Assembly: GCA_031287655.1 (NCBI GenBank) | Contig: JAITSR010000199.1 | Coordinates: forward strand, 1-7,830 | Source: Clostridiales bacterium | GTDB lineage: Bacteria; Bacillota; Clostridia; WRLR01 | Direction: 5' to 3' | DNA length: 7,830 nt | Part shown: piece by piece, positions 1-5,566 of the stretch | Layout: every line of letters starts with the position of its first letter | How positions within the stretch are numbered: the stretch's first letter is position 1 | Notes under the pieces: model-generated | Database searches by the model: none | What the model was told of the DNA's origin: nothing | The model's input: only the letters and a program-made list of their open reading frames with translations | Program-made: the position numbers and the translations under genes

Positions 1-229
1 TCACCGCGGAAAAAGTACCAAAAACGCGCCGGGGGTTTCGAATTCCCCCGGACCCCTAAACGACCAGGGGCTTCGGATTCAGAAACCAGGCGGGTAACAT
101 CGGTCTCCCACCGGGAAACCGATGCCCCTGGACCCCATGAGAATGTCAGGCGCGAAAAGACTGAAAATAGCAAGACGACAGTAAAACGCAACAAAATGGT
201 AGTGATATGGAAAATGTAAAATAGTAAGC
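1..229. other. Non-coding, hairpin-rich region upstream of ymdB
   Basis: This stretch has no gene that I can support. Its first 140 bases are GC-rich and full of inverted repeats: CCGGGGG 29-35 with CCCCCGG 45-51; CCCCT 53-57 with AGGGG 66-70; CCAGGGG 64-70 with CCCCTGG 125-131; and a strong nested hairpin at 98-124. The 66-70 segment can pair either with 53-57 or with 126-130, so two of these folds exclude each other. The motif CCCC(C/T)GGACCCC occurs twice, at 45-56 and 125-136. From about 140 to 229 the DNA becomes AT-rich and featureless. One + frame is open from the window edge to a TAA at 217-219, but its Arg/Lys/Ser/Thr-rich translation resembles nothing I know. The region may be an upstream gene's 3' untranslated region, a structured leader, or the edge of a dispersed intergenic repeat. 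The sequence alone does not decide. Confidence 0.6.
98..124. repeat. Strong inverted repeat (11 bp stem, one internal mismatch)
   Basis: CATCGGT at 98-104 pairs with ACCGATG at 118-124, then one C/A mismatch (105/117), then TCCC 106-109 pairs with GGGA 113-116 around an ACC triloop. It is directly followed on the 3' side by CCCCTGG 125-131, which pairs with CCAGGGG 64-70, so the two stems could stack with a 27-base unpaired side (71-97). There is no T-tract after it, so it is not an intrinsic terminator. It reads more like a structural RNA element or part of a repeat. Confidence 0.7.
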
Positions 230-277
230 AAAAGCGTGAATATAGGGGTCCTTCGTTCACGCTTTTTGTTTGTTTTG
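230..277 (+). terminator. Intrinsic (rho-independent) terminator before ymdB
   Basis: AAAAGCGTGAA at 230-240 is a perfect 11-base reverse complement of TTCACGCTTTT at 256-266. The loop is 15 bases (241-255), and a T-rich tail runs from 263 to 276 (TTTTTGTTTGTTTT). On the minus strand the stem is followed by TTTTGCTTACTATTTT, so it may work in both directions. The loop contains TAGGGGTCC (243-251), the exact reverse complement of GGACCCCTA at 50-58. It ends transcription about 40 bases before the ymdB start codon, so it either closes an upstream transcript or acts as an attenuator for ymdB. Confidence 0.85.
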
Positions 278-301
278 GGAACCTTGAAACACAATTGTTG
301 T

Positions 302-308
302 AAAGGAG
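302..308 (+). promoter_or_regulatory. Ribosome binding site for ymdB (TTG start)
   Basis: AAAGGAG lies 7 bases before a TTG codon at 316. This decides the start: the protein then begins MRILFIGDVFGD, which is where this family normally begins, with the metal-binding Asp at residue 8. Confidence 0.85.
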
Positions 309-315
309 CGGTTTT

Positions 316-1104
316 TTGAGAATATTATTTATCGGCGATGTTTTTGGCGACCTCGGCGTCAAGGCCATTGAGACATATCTGCCGCGGCTGCGGGCGGAGC
401 GCGGGATCGACTTTTGCGTCGCGAACGGGGAGAACGCCGCGACGCGCGGAACGGGCCTGTCGAGGGCGGCCGCGGACGCGCTGTTCCGCTATGGCGTGGA
501 TGTGATTACGCTCGGGAACCACACATGGAAGGATAAGGACGTCTTTTCGCTCATCAAGGAAAACGAGCGTGTGATCCGCCCGGCGAACTGGCCGGAGGGC
601 AATCCGGGGGCGGGCGCCGTTCTCGTGCAAACGCCGGAGGGGCCGGTCGGCGTGGTCAACTTGCTCGGCAGGCTCTACATGGACTCCTGCGACTGCCCGT
701 TCGCGGCGGCTGACCGGGAGCTTGCGCGGCTGCGGGAGCGCGCGCGCGTGATTCTCGTCGACCTGCACGCGGAGGCGACGTCGGAGAAATGCGCGTTCGC
801 CTACCATGTGGACGGCAGGGCGAGCCTTGTCGTCGGGACGCATACGCATGTCCAGACGGCGGACGAGCGCATCTTGCCGGGCGGTACGGCTTTTTTGACG
901 GATGCCGGCATGACGGGCCCCGCGGACGGGGTGATCGGCGTGAGCCGTGAGCCCGCCGTAAGGAGGTTCCGCACGCAGATTCCGGAGCGCTTCTCACCGG
1001 CGGTGGGGCGCAGGCAGCTGAATGCGGTTATTGCGGACGTCGACCCGGACAGCGGGAAGGCCGAGACGGTCGAAAGGGTCCGGATCATCTCCGATGCGCT
1101 ATAG
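316..1104 (+). CDS. ymdB: YmdB-family metallophosphoesterase
   Basis: This 262-residue cytoplasmic protein belongs to the calcineurin-like phosphoesterase family typified by Bacillus YmdB, which has been reported to act on cyclic nucleotides and to influence biofilm and motility decisions. Its physiological substrate here is not shown by the sequence. The dimetal site motifs are all present and in order: GDVFGD with Asp8, NGEN with Glu39-Asn40, GNH with Asn68-His69, DLHAE with His151, and GTHTHVQTAD with His176 and His178. DAGMTGP (196-202) is also typical of the family. The length matches the usual 260-270 residues. The start is a TTG supported by a good ribosome binding site, and the TAG stop lies 11 bases inside the next gene, which suggests translational coupling. 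In Bacillus ymdB follows rny (RNase Y), but no rny end is visible upstream here. A terminator lies just before it, and I see no good promoter between that terminator and the start codon. Confidence 0.94.
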   Translation: MRILFIGDVFGDLGVKAIETYLPRLRAERGIDFCVANGENAATRGTGLSRAAADALFRYGVDVITLGNHTWKDKDVFSLIKENERVIRPANWPEGNPGAGAVLVQTPEGPVGVVNLLGRLYMDSCDCPFAAADRELARLRERARVILVDLHAEATSEKCAFAYHVDGRASLVVGTHTHVQTADERILPGGTAFLTDAGMTGPADGVIGVSREPAVRRFRTQIPERFSPAVGRRQLNAVIADVDPDSGKAETVERVRIISDAL

Positions 1105-2911
1105 CCGTTTTATTTTTCGGCGCGCGGTCGCGCTTGTCTCGATTGTTTATACGGCCGCGGCGCTCCTTGCCTTTGCAGGATGCGCAGGGCTGATTCCGCC
1201 GCGGGGGGGCGGCGAGGCTGTCGCGGAGCCGCGTCTGAACAGCGGGATATACAGCGGCGACTACAGTCTGGACGAGGGACCGGTGCGCGGCGGGGCTTTG
1301 CGTATCTACGCGACCGGGCCGGACACGTTTAACCCTTTCCTGACCGCGAACGTCTATACCCGCGCGATGCTCGGGCTTGTCTATGAGGGGCTTGCAAAGC
1401 CCGGCCCCGGTCTCGCCGCGGAATTTGCGCTCGCGGACAGCTGGGCGCCGTCCGCGGACGGGCTCATCTGGACAATCGGCCTGCGGGAAGGCGTAACTTG
1501 GCATGACGGGCGCGCCTTTACCGCGTATGACGCCGTCGACTCGGCCGACCGGATTCGCGCCTACGGCGCTCTGAGTCCATACGCCGACATGCTCGCGAAC
1601 ATCAGCGCTTTTGAGGCCGTCTCCGCGCGGGAGCTCCGCCTGACGCTGAAAAAGCCGAACTCGTTCACGCCGTATACGCTGATCTTCCCGATCGCCCCGG
1701 CGCACATTCCGGTTGAGGCGCTCGATGGCCTTGCCGCGGGCGCGAACCTCGCGGGCGCGCTCGTCGGGACGGGGCCCTATCGTTTTCTGCGCTATGACGG
1801 GGGCGGAGGCGAGGGCGGCGGGGCGCTCACACTCGCGGTCAACGAGGTCTGGGCGGCCCCGCGAGGCGGCGCGGATTCGTCGGCGGACATCTCCGGTTCG
1901 TCGGGCGATAGCGGCGACTCGTCAGACAGCCAAAGCCCGTCTGCGAGCCCGTCTGCAAGCCCCCCTGCCCGTCCGCCTTATGTCGAGACGGCGCAGTTTC
2001 TGTTTTTCGATCCAAAAGAGGCCGCGCTGCCCCGGTTTCGGGACCGGAGTGTCGACGTTTTCTTTTCACGGGGTTTTGACTTTTTTCGGTATTACGGCAG
2101 TGCGGAGATGCAGATGAAGCGCTACTCCGAGCGGGAGTTTGCGCTGATTGCTTTTAACTGCGGGGGCGGCGTGACGAGTGCGAGCGTTCGCCGCGCGATC
2201 ACAAAGCTCATCGACCGCGAGGCCGTTGTGAATACCGCGCTGGACGGCAGGGGCGCCGCCGCGGAGTTCCCTGTGCAGCCGGAGAGCTGGCTCTATGGAG
2301 ACGGTTTTGTGTCGACGGCGTATGATCCGCAGTCCGCGCGCGCGATCCTTGAAAGCGAGGGCTTCCGGCTCGACGACGGGCTCTATTACGGGGATGTCGG
2401 CAGCGGCTGGCGTCGGCTCGAGCTGAACCTGCTCGTCAATGAAGCGGACGCGGATCATGTCGCGGTCGCGGAGGCCCTCGCGCGGGAGCTGCTTTTGAAC
2501 GGTCTGACCGTCAATATCCAAAAGGAGACGGGGGAGTCGCTGCTGCAAAAGGCCGCGGAGGGCGCGTTCGACATGGTCCTGCTGGGCTATCGCGTCGGCC
2601 CGTTCCCGGATATGACCGAGCTCTATTCCGAGGCGTGGTTTTCGGGCGGCCGCGAGATGAACCTCGCCCGCTATGAAAACGCGGAGGCCGACAGGCTCGC
2701 GGGCGAGCTGTTCATGGAAAACGGAGAGCCGGAGCGGCGGGCCGCCTTCTCCGACCTGACGGCGATTTTGCAGGCGGACGCGCCGTATGCGGGCCTGTAT
2801 TTTCAGGCCTCGTCGCTCGTGTATGGGAACGACGTGCGGGGCGGCGTATACCCGTGCGCTTGGAACCCGTTCGTCGGCTTTGAGGGCTGGTATCTCGCGG
2901 ACTATCGTTAG
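1094..2911 (+). CDS. ABC transporter solute-binding lipoprotein (oligopeptide/dipeptide type, SBP_bac_5)
   Basis: This is a predicted membrane-anchored lipoprotein of about 605 residues that binds peptides or a similar solute outside the cell. The frame is open from 1022, but ATG 1094 is chosen because it gives a clean lipoprotein signal: basic MRYSRFIFRR, a hydrophobic core at about 11-28, and a lipobox AFAGC with the lipidated Cys at residue 30. A poor GAAAGGG lies about 15 bases upstream, so coupling to the overlapping ymdB is likely. Family signatures are clear: FNPFLTANVYTRAMLGLVYEGL early, then DSWAPSADGLIWTIGLREGVTWHDG, then VRRAITKLIDREAVV. Two low-complexity stretches interrupt the fold: a Gly run at about 236-243 and a Ser/Asp/Pro/Ala insert at about 258-292, where relatives usually have a short loop. 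No permease or ATPase gene is nearby, so it is an orphan binding protein. The exact ligand cannot be told. Confidence 0.92.
   Translation: MRYSRFIFRRAVALVSIVYTAAALLAFAGCAGLIPPRGGGEAVAEPRLNSGIYSGDYSLDEGPVRGGALRIYATGPDTFNPFLTANVYTRAMLGLVYEGLAKPGPGLAAEFALADSWAPSADGLIWTIGLREGVTWHDGRAFTAYDAVDSADRIRAYGALSPYADMLANISAFEAVSARELRLTLKKPNSFTPYTLIFPIAPAHIPVEALDGLAAGANLAGALVGTGPYRFLRYDGGGGEGGGALTLAVNEVWAAPRGGADSSADISGSSGDSGDSSDSQSPSASPSASPPARPPYVETAQFLFFDPKEAALPRFRDRSVDVFFSRGFDFFRYYGSAEMQMKRYSEREFALIAFNCGGGVTSASVRRAITKLIDREAVVNTALDGRGAAAEFPVQPESWLYGDGFVSTAYDPQSARAILESEGFRLDDGLYYGDVGSGWRRLELNLLVNEADADHVAVAEALARELLLNGLTVNIQKETGESLLQKAAEGAFDMVLLGYRVGPFPDMTELYSEAWFSGGREMNLARYENAEADRLAGELFMENGEPERRAAFSDLTAILQADAPYAGLYFQASSLVYGNDVRGGVYPCAWNPFVGFEGWYLADYR
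1934..1969 (+). repeat. 12-base tandem repeat inside the binding-protein gene
   Basis: There are three in-frame copies of a 12-base unit: AGCCCGTCTGCG (1934-1945), AGCCCGTCTGCA (1946-1957) and the diverged AGCCCCCCTGCC (1958-1969). They encode Ser-Pro-Ser-Ala repeats ending Ser-Pro-Pro-Ala. They form the end of the Ser/Asp-rich insert and point to growth by replication slippage. Confidence 0.85.
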
Positions 2912-2916
2912 GAGGT
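2910..2916 (+). promoter_or_regulatory. Ribosome binding site for lspA (TTG start)
   Basis: AGGAGGT overlaps the TAG stop of the preceding gene (2909-2911) and sits 6 bases before a TTG at 2923. It fixes the non-ATG start of lspA and implies that lspA is translated from the same message as the lipoprotein gene. Confidence 0.9.
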
Positions 2917-2922
2917 GTTTTT

Positions 2923-3432
2923 TTGACGTTTTTGGCTGTTCTTCTCATTTTCTTCATCGTGGCCGTGGATCAGATTACAAAGCAGATTGTACTCGGCGCC
3001 GTCGGGATCGGCGGAAGCCCGATCCCCGTGATCGAGGGTTTCTTCTACATCACCTGCCATCGCAACAGCGGCGCGGCGTGGGGCATTCTGCAAAATTCGC
3101 GCGTGTTTTTTCTCGTGCTGACGACCGTTATGCTCGTTGTGATGATCGTCTTTCTGGTCCGCGCAAAGTCAACGTTCTTTCTCTTTGCGCTCGCCTTTGT
3201 GATCGGCGGCGCGCTGGGCAACTATATCGACCGCCTGCTCGTCGGCAGCGTCGTGGATTTTCTCGACTTTTATATTTTCGGTTATAATTTTCCGACGTTC
3301 AACGCGGCGGATTCCAGTATCGTGTTAGGCGCGGCGCTCTTGATTATTTGCACTCTGCGGGGCGGCGTGTTTGACGCGAAAATACCGGAAATCCCCCCGG
3401 ACGGCAAAGAAGATGACGCGCCTGATCTGTGA
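2923..3432 (+). CDS. lspA: Lipoprotein signal peptidase (signal peptidase II)
   Basis: LspA is an integral membrane aspartyl protease that cuts the signal peptide from diacylglyceryl-modified prolipoproteins just before the lipidated Cys. The 169-residue protein shows the family blocks in order: VDQITK (Asp16), HRNSGAAWG (Asn48), GGALGNYIDR (Asn100, Arg104), VVDFLDF (Asp112) and FPTFNAADS (Asn127, Asp130). Asp112 and Asp130 correspond to the catalytic pair. Four hydrophobic segments are visible, at about 3-14, 61-79, 84-99 and 132-143. A short charged tail (about 150-169) follows and is slightly longer than in many relatives. The TTG start is set by a strong ribosome binding site. The gene follows a gene for one of its probable substrates and overlaps the next gene by 20 bases. 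lspA next to an rluD-type gene is a common arrangement in Firmicutes. Confidence 0.97.
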   Translation: MTFLAVLLIFFIVAVDQITKQIVLGAVGIGGSPIPVIEGFFYITCHRNSGAAWGILQNSRVFFLVLTTVMLVVMIVFLVRAKSTFFLFALAFVIGGALGNYIDRLLVGSVVDFLDFYIFGYNFPTFNAADSSIVLGAALLIICTLRGGVFDAKIPEIPPDGKEDDAPDL

Positions 3433-4459
3433 GGAGGGCGGCGCGCGCCTCGACGTCTGGCTTGCCGCGAACGCGGAAGGGCTCTCCCGCAGTTTTATAC
3501 AAAAGCTGCTGGCGGAGGGCCGCGTCGTTGTGAACGGCGCGCCTGCGGCCAAAAATCACCGTCTGAAGCCGGGCGACGAGGTGTTGCTTTTTCGCCCCGA
3601 GCCAAAGCCGCTTGATTTGCTGCGGCAGGACATCAAACTGAACATCGTGTTTGAGGACGCGCATATCATTGTCGTCGACAAACCGCGCGGCATGGTCGTC
3701 CACCCCGCGAACGGGAATCCGGACGGGACGCTCGTGAACGCGCTGCTGTATCACTGCGCGGACAGCCTGTCGGACATCAACGGCGTCGTCCGGCCCGGAA
3801 TCGTCCACCGGCTCGACAAGGATACGTCGGGCCTGATCGTCGCCGCAAAGACAAACGCGGCGCATCAGGGGCTTGCCGCGGATTTTAAGGGGCGGCGCGT
3901 GCGAAAGCTCTACAACGCGATCGCGCGCGGGCATGTCGCGCCGGATTCCGGCAGGATCGAACTTCCGATCGGCCGCCACCCGACCGACCGGAAGCGCATG
4001 GCCGTATTGGAAGGCGGCGGCCGCGCGGCAGTCACGCTGTTTCGCGTCGTGCGCCGTCTCCCCGGCCCGTATACTTGGCTGGAGCTTGAAATCCTGACGG
4101 GCCGGACCCATCAGATTCGCGTTCACCTCGCGCACATCGGGCATCCCGTCGCGGGCGATCCCGTATATGGGGCGGCCCGCCGCGCAGGACGCCGCCCCGC
4201 CCGCGCGAGCGCCGTATCCCTCGGGGCGGACGCGGCGGACACCCGCCTTGCCTGCGCGGCGCAAGCTGACGCCCACCCCGCCTGCGCCGCGCAGGACGCC
4301 GCCGCGCCCTCGGAGCGGGAGACGTCAATTGCCGACGCGATCCGGTTTGGCCAGCTGCTTCACGCGACGGTTCTGGAATTGAACCATCCGGTCACCGGCG
4401 AGCGCCTGACCTTCAAAAGCCCGCTCCCGCCTTATTTTCACTGTTCGGTTGGGTATTGA
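3413..4459 (+). CDS. rluD: RluA/RluD-family 23S rRNA pseudouridine synthase
   Basis: The protein of about 348 residues isomerises uridine to pseudouridine in RNA, by family most likely in large-subunit rRNA. An N-terminal S4 RNA-binding domain spans about 9-60 (ARLDVWLAAN, LSRSFIQKLLAEGRVVVNG, KPGDEVLL). The catalytic domain follows, with the signature IVHRLDKDTSGL (catalytic Asp135), then LPIGRHPTDRKRMAV and LEILTGRTHQIRVHLAHIGHPVAGDPVYG. The C-terminal ending HATVLELNHPVTGERLTF is normal. Between residues about 256 and 304 there is an Ala/Arg-rich insert with two Cys that relatives lack; it contains DNA repeats. ATG 3413 is chosen because it puts the S4 domain at the usual distance from the N terminus. 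An upstream in-frame TTG at 3371 is possible. The ribosome binding site at 3413 is poor, and the 20-base overlap with lspA suggests coupling. The exact target uridine, and hence the rluD name, is inferred from the family. Confidence 0.92.
   Translation: MTRLICEEGGARLDVWLAANAEGLSRSFIQKLLAEGRVVVNGAPAAKNHRLKPGDEVLLFRPEPKPLDLLRQDIKLNIVFEDAHIIVVDKPRGMVVHPANGNPDGTLVNALLYHCADSLSDINGVVRPGIVHRLDKDTSGLIVAAKTNAAHQGLAADFKGRRVRKLYNAIARGHVAPDSGRIELPIGRHPTDRKRMAVLEGGGRAAVTLFRVVRRLPGPYTWLELEILTGRTHQIRVHLAHIGHPVAGDPVYGAARRAGRRPARASAVSLGADAADTRLACAAQADAHPACAAQDAAAPSERETSIADAIRFGQLLHATVLELNHPVTGERLTFKSPLPPYFHCSVGY
4178..4309 (+). repeat. Direct and tandem repeats in the RluD insert
   Basis: A 25-base GC-rich segment at 4178-4202 recurs at 4285-4309 with one mismatch. 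The two copies are 107 bases apart, so they are read in different frames (RRAGRRPA in the first, AAQDAAAP in the second). In addition, 4250-4279 and 4280-4309 form a 30-base tandem pair encoding ACAAQADAHP and ACAAQDAAAP. Together these repeats make up much of the family-atypical insert. Confidence 0.85.
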
Positions 4460-4484
4460 AAAATGATGTCAAAAATGGTATGAT
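4456..4484 (+). promoter_or_regulatory. Sigma-A-type promoter for ftsQ (extended -10)
   Basis: The -35 box TTGAAA (4456-4461) overlaps the rluD stop codon. A 17-base spacer follows, then the -10 box TATGAT (4479-4484) preceded by TGG (4476-4478), giving an extended -10. This is close to consensus in an AT-rich island between two GC-rich genes. Transcription would start near 4491, leaving only about 20-40 bases of leader before ftsQ. Confidence 0.75.
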
Positions 4485-4527
4485 TATGCGCGCGTAGTGT
4501 TATGCTTTACAAATGAGAAGCGGGGTT

Positions 4528-5439
4528 ATGGACATAAGAGAAAACCGGCGCGAGAACCGCGCCGACAAGGAGACCGGACGGAATACGGCAAATGTCGGCG
4601 TCCGCGCCGCGGAGGAAAGGGATCGGCCGGAAACGGCCGCAAATTCTGCGCGAGTGCGGCATACGGCCGGGAAAGTTGCGCTCGTCTTTGCGCTCACCGC
4701 GCTGATCCTCACACTTCTTTCGGCGTCCCCGCTGTTTTCGGTCTCGGAGATCGAGGTGCGGGGGAACCTCTATTACAGCGAAAATCAAATCCTCACAAAG
4801 AGCGGGCTCCGCACCGGTCAGAACGGCTTTACCGCGCTGCGCGGCAAAAACCTCCTAAAACTCCTTGCGTTTCGCTGCGCCGCCGCGGAACAGGCGATCT
4901 CGTTTGCGTGTCCTTATGTCAAGAGCGTGCAGGTTCATTACAAGCTGCCAAACAAGATCAGTATCGCGGTGGAGGAACGCAGCAAATCGGTCGTTGTGCC
5001 ATATTTTGACTCGGGCCTTCTGATTGACGAGGAGGGCTACGTCGTGGACATTTTGAAAAACTACCGCTCGGCGGAGCTCCCCGTGGCCGTCGGGCTTTCG
5101 TTCGCGGACTACGCGCTTGGCAAAAAACTCGTCGTCGCGGACGAGGCGGGGATCGAGGCCGTGCTGACGATCATCAACGCGCTGCGGCAGGCGGACCGCG
5201 ACAGCGAGGACGTGTTCGCGTGGAAGGTCCGCTCAATTGATGTGCGGAACCGTATGAACATTCGGCTCACATTGGACGACGGCCTTTCGGTGGACTTGGG
5301 CGACGGCACGGACATCTATTACCGTGTCAGCGCGGCAAAGGAGATCGTCTTTCACGGGCTGGAACCCGGAGCGGTCGGCCTTGTGTGTTTTTCAAATACC
5401 GCAAAGCCCGTGTTCATTCCCGACGCGCCCGACGCTTGA
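4528..5439 (+). CDS. ftsQ: Cell division protein FtsQ/DivIB
   Basis: FtsQ/DivIB is a single-pass membrane protein of the divisome that links with FtsL and FtsB/DivIC and helps control septal wall synthesis. The sequence shows a charged cytoplasmic tail (about 1-48, Arg/Glu/Asn-rich), one membrane helix (about 49-66, VALVFALTALILTLLSAS), then a POTRA-like domain beginning FSVSEIEVRGNLYYSENQIL and reaching LPNKISIAVEER (about 70-151). The following beta domain (LLIDEEGYVVDIL onward) ends without a long tail. The length of about 303 residues fits Firmicute DivIB. Two in-frame starts are close: ATG 4513 has no ribosome binding site and would lie only about 20 bases from the predicted transcript start, whereas ATG 4528 has AGAAG 7 bases upstream and is preferred with modest confidence. 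The gene is preceded by its own promoter and followed by ftsA, the standard order. Confidence 0.92.
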   Translation: MDIRENRRENRADKETGRNTANVGVRAAEERDRPETAANSARVRHTAGKVALVFALTALILTLLSASPLFSVSEIEVRGNLYYSENQILTKSGLRTGQNGFTALRGKNLLKLLAFRCAAAEQAISFACPYVKSVQVHYKLPNKISIAVEERSKSVVVPYFDSGLLIDEEGYVVDILKNYRSAELPVAVGLSFADYALGKKLVVADEAGIEAVLTIINALRQADRDSEDVFAWKVRSIDVRNRMNIRLTLDDGLSVDLGDGTDIYYRVSAAKEIVFHGLEPGAVGLVCFSNTAKPVFIPDAPDA

Positions 5440-5456
5440 GCGAGCGGACTGCTCGC
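5440..5456 (+). repeat. Small perfect hairpin right after ftsQ
   Basis: GCGAGC (5440-5445), a GGACT loop and GCTCGC (5451-5456) form a 6-bp perfect stem starting one base after the ftsQ stop codon. No T-tract follows, so it is unlikely to terminate transcription by itself. It could protect the message end or be chance in GC-rich DNA. Confidence 0.45.
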
Positions 5457-5483
5457 GACGCGTGAGCTTTGAAGGCTTGACGC

Positions 5484-5512
5484 TTGAATCGGACGGACAA
5501 AAGGGATAAGAT
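5484..5512 (+). promoter_or_regulatory. Sigma-A-type promoter for ftsA
   Basis: TTGAAT (5484-5489), a 17-base spacer and TAAGAT (5507-5512) match the sigma-A pattern well. Transcription would start near 5519, about 48 bases before the GTG of ftsA. A second, weaker candidate (TTGATA 5514-5519 with TATGGT 5535-5540) has only a 15-base spacer. Confidence 0.6.
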
Positions 5513-5554
5513 GTTGATATGTGTATTGAATCGGTATGGTCATGAGTTAATGAT

Positions 5555-5560
5555 GGAGGT
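5555..5560 (+). promoter_or_regulatory. Ribosome binding site for ftsA (GTG start)
   Basis: GGAGGT ends 6 bases before GTG 5567. It fixes the start so that the protein begins MGELVVAIDIGTSK, the usual N terminus of FtsA. Confidence 0.9.
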
Positions 5561-5566
5561 GCTCGC

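Noticed and set aside
1..219. + strand frame open from the window edge to TAA 217-219, a possible end of an upstream gene
   Set aside because: The translation is Arg/Lys/Ser/Thr-rich with no family resemblance, the DNA is packed with strong hairpins, and composition shifts midway. Only its position just before a terminator favours it.
79..294. Minus-strand 71-codon frame crossing the terminator
   Set aside because: It reads through the terminator stem and the inverted repeats, has no recognisable protein features and no clear ribosome binding site.
275..303. Promoter between the terminator and ymdB (TTGGGA 275-280 with TTGTAA 298-303)
   Set aside because: Both boxes are weak, and transcription would start almost at the TTG start codon, leaving the ribosome binding site off the message.
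1022..1093. Longer N terminus for the binding lipoprotein from ATG 1022
   Set aside because: It would add 24 Arg-rich residues before a perfectly normal lipoprotein signal peptide and overlap ymdB by 83 bases.
3344..4276. Minus-strand 310-codon frame opposite rluD
   Set aside because: It is a shadow of rluD in GC-rich DNA, without motifs or start signals.
5440..5456. Hairpin after ftsQ as an intrinsic terminator
   Set aside because: The stem is only 6 bp and no T-tract follows.
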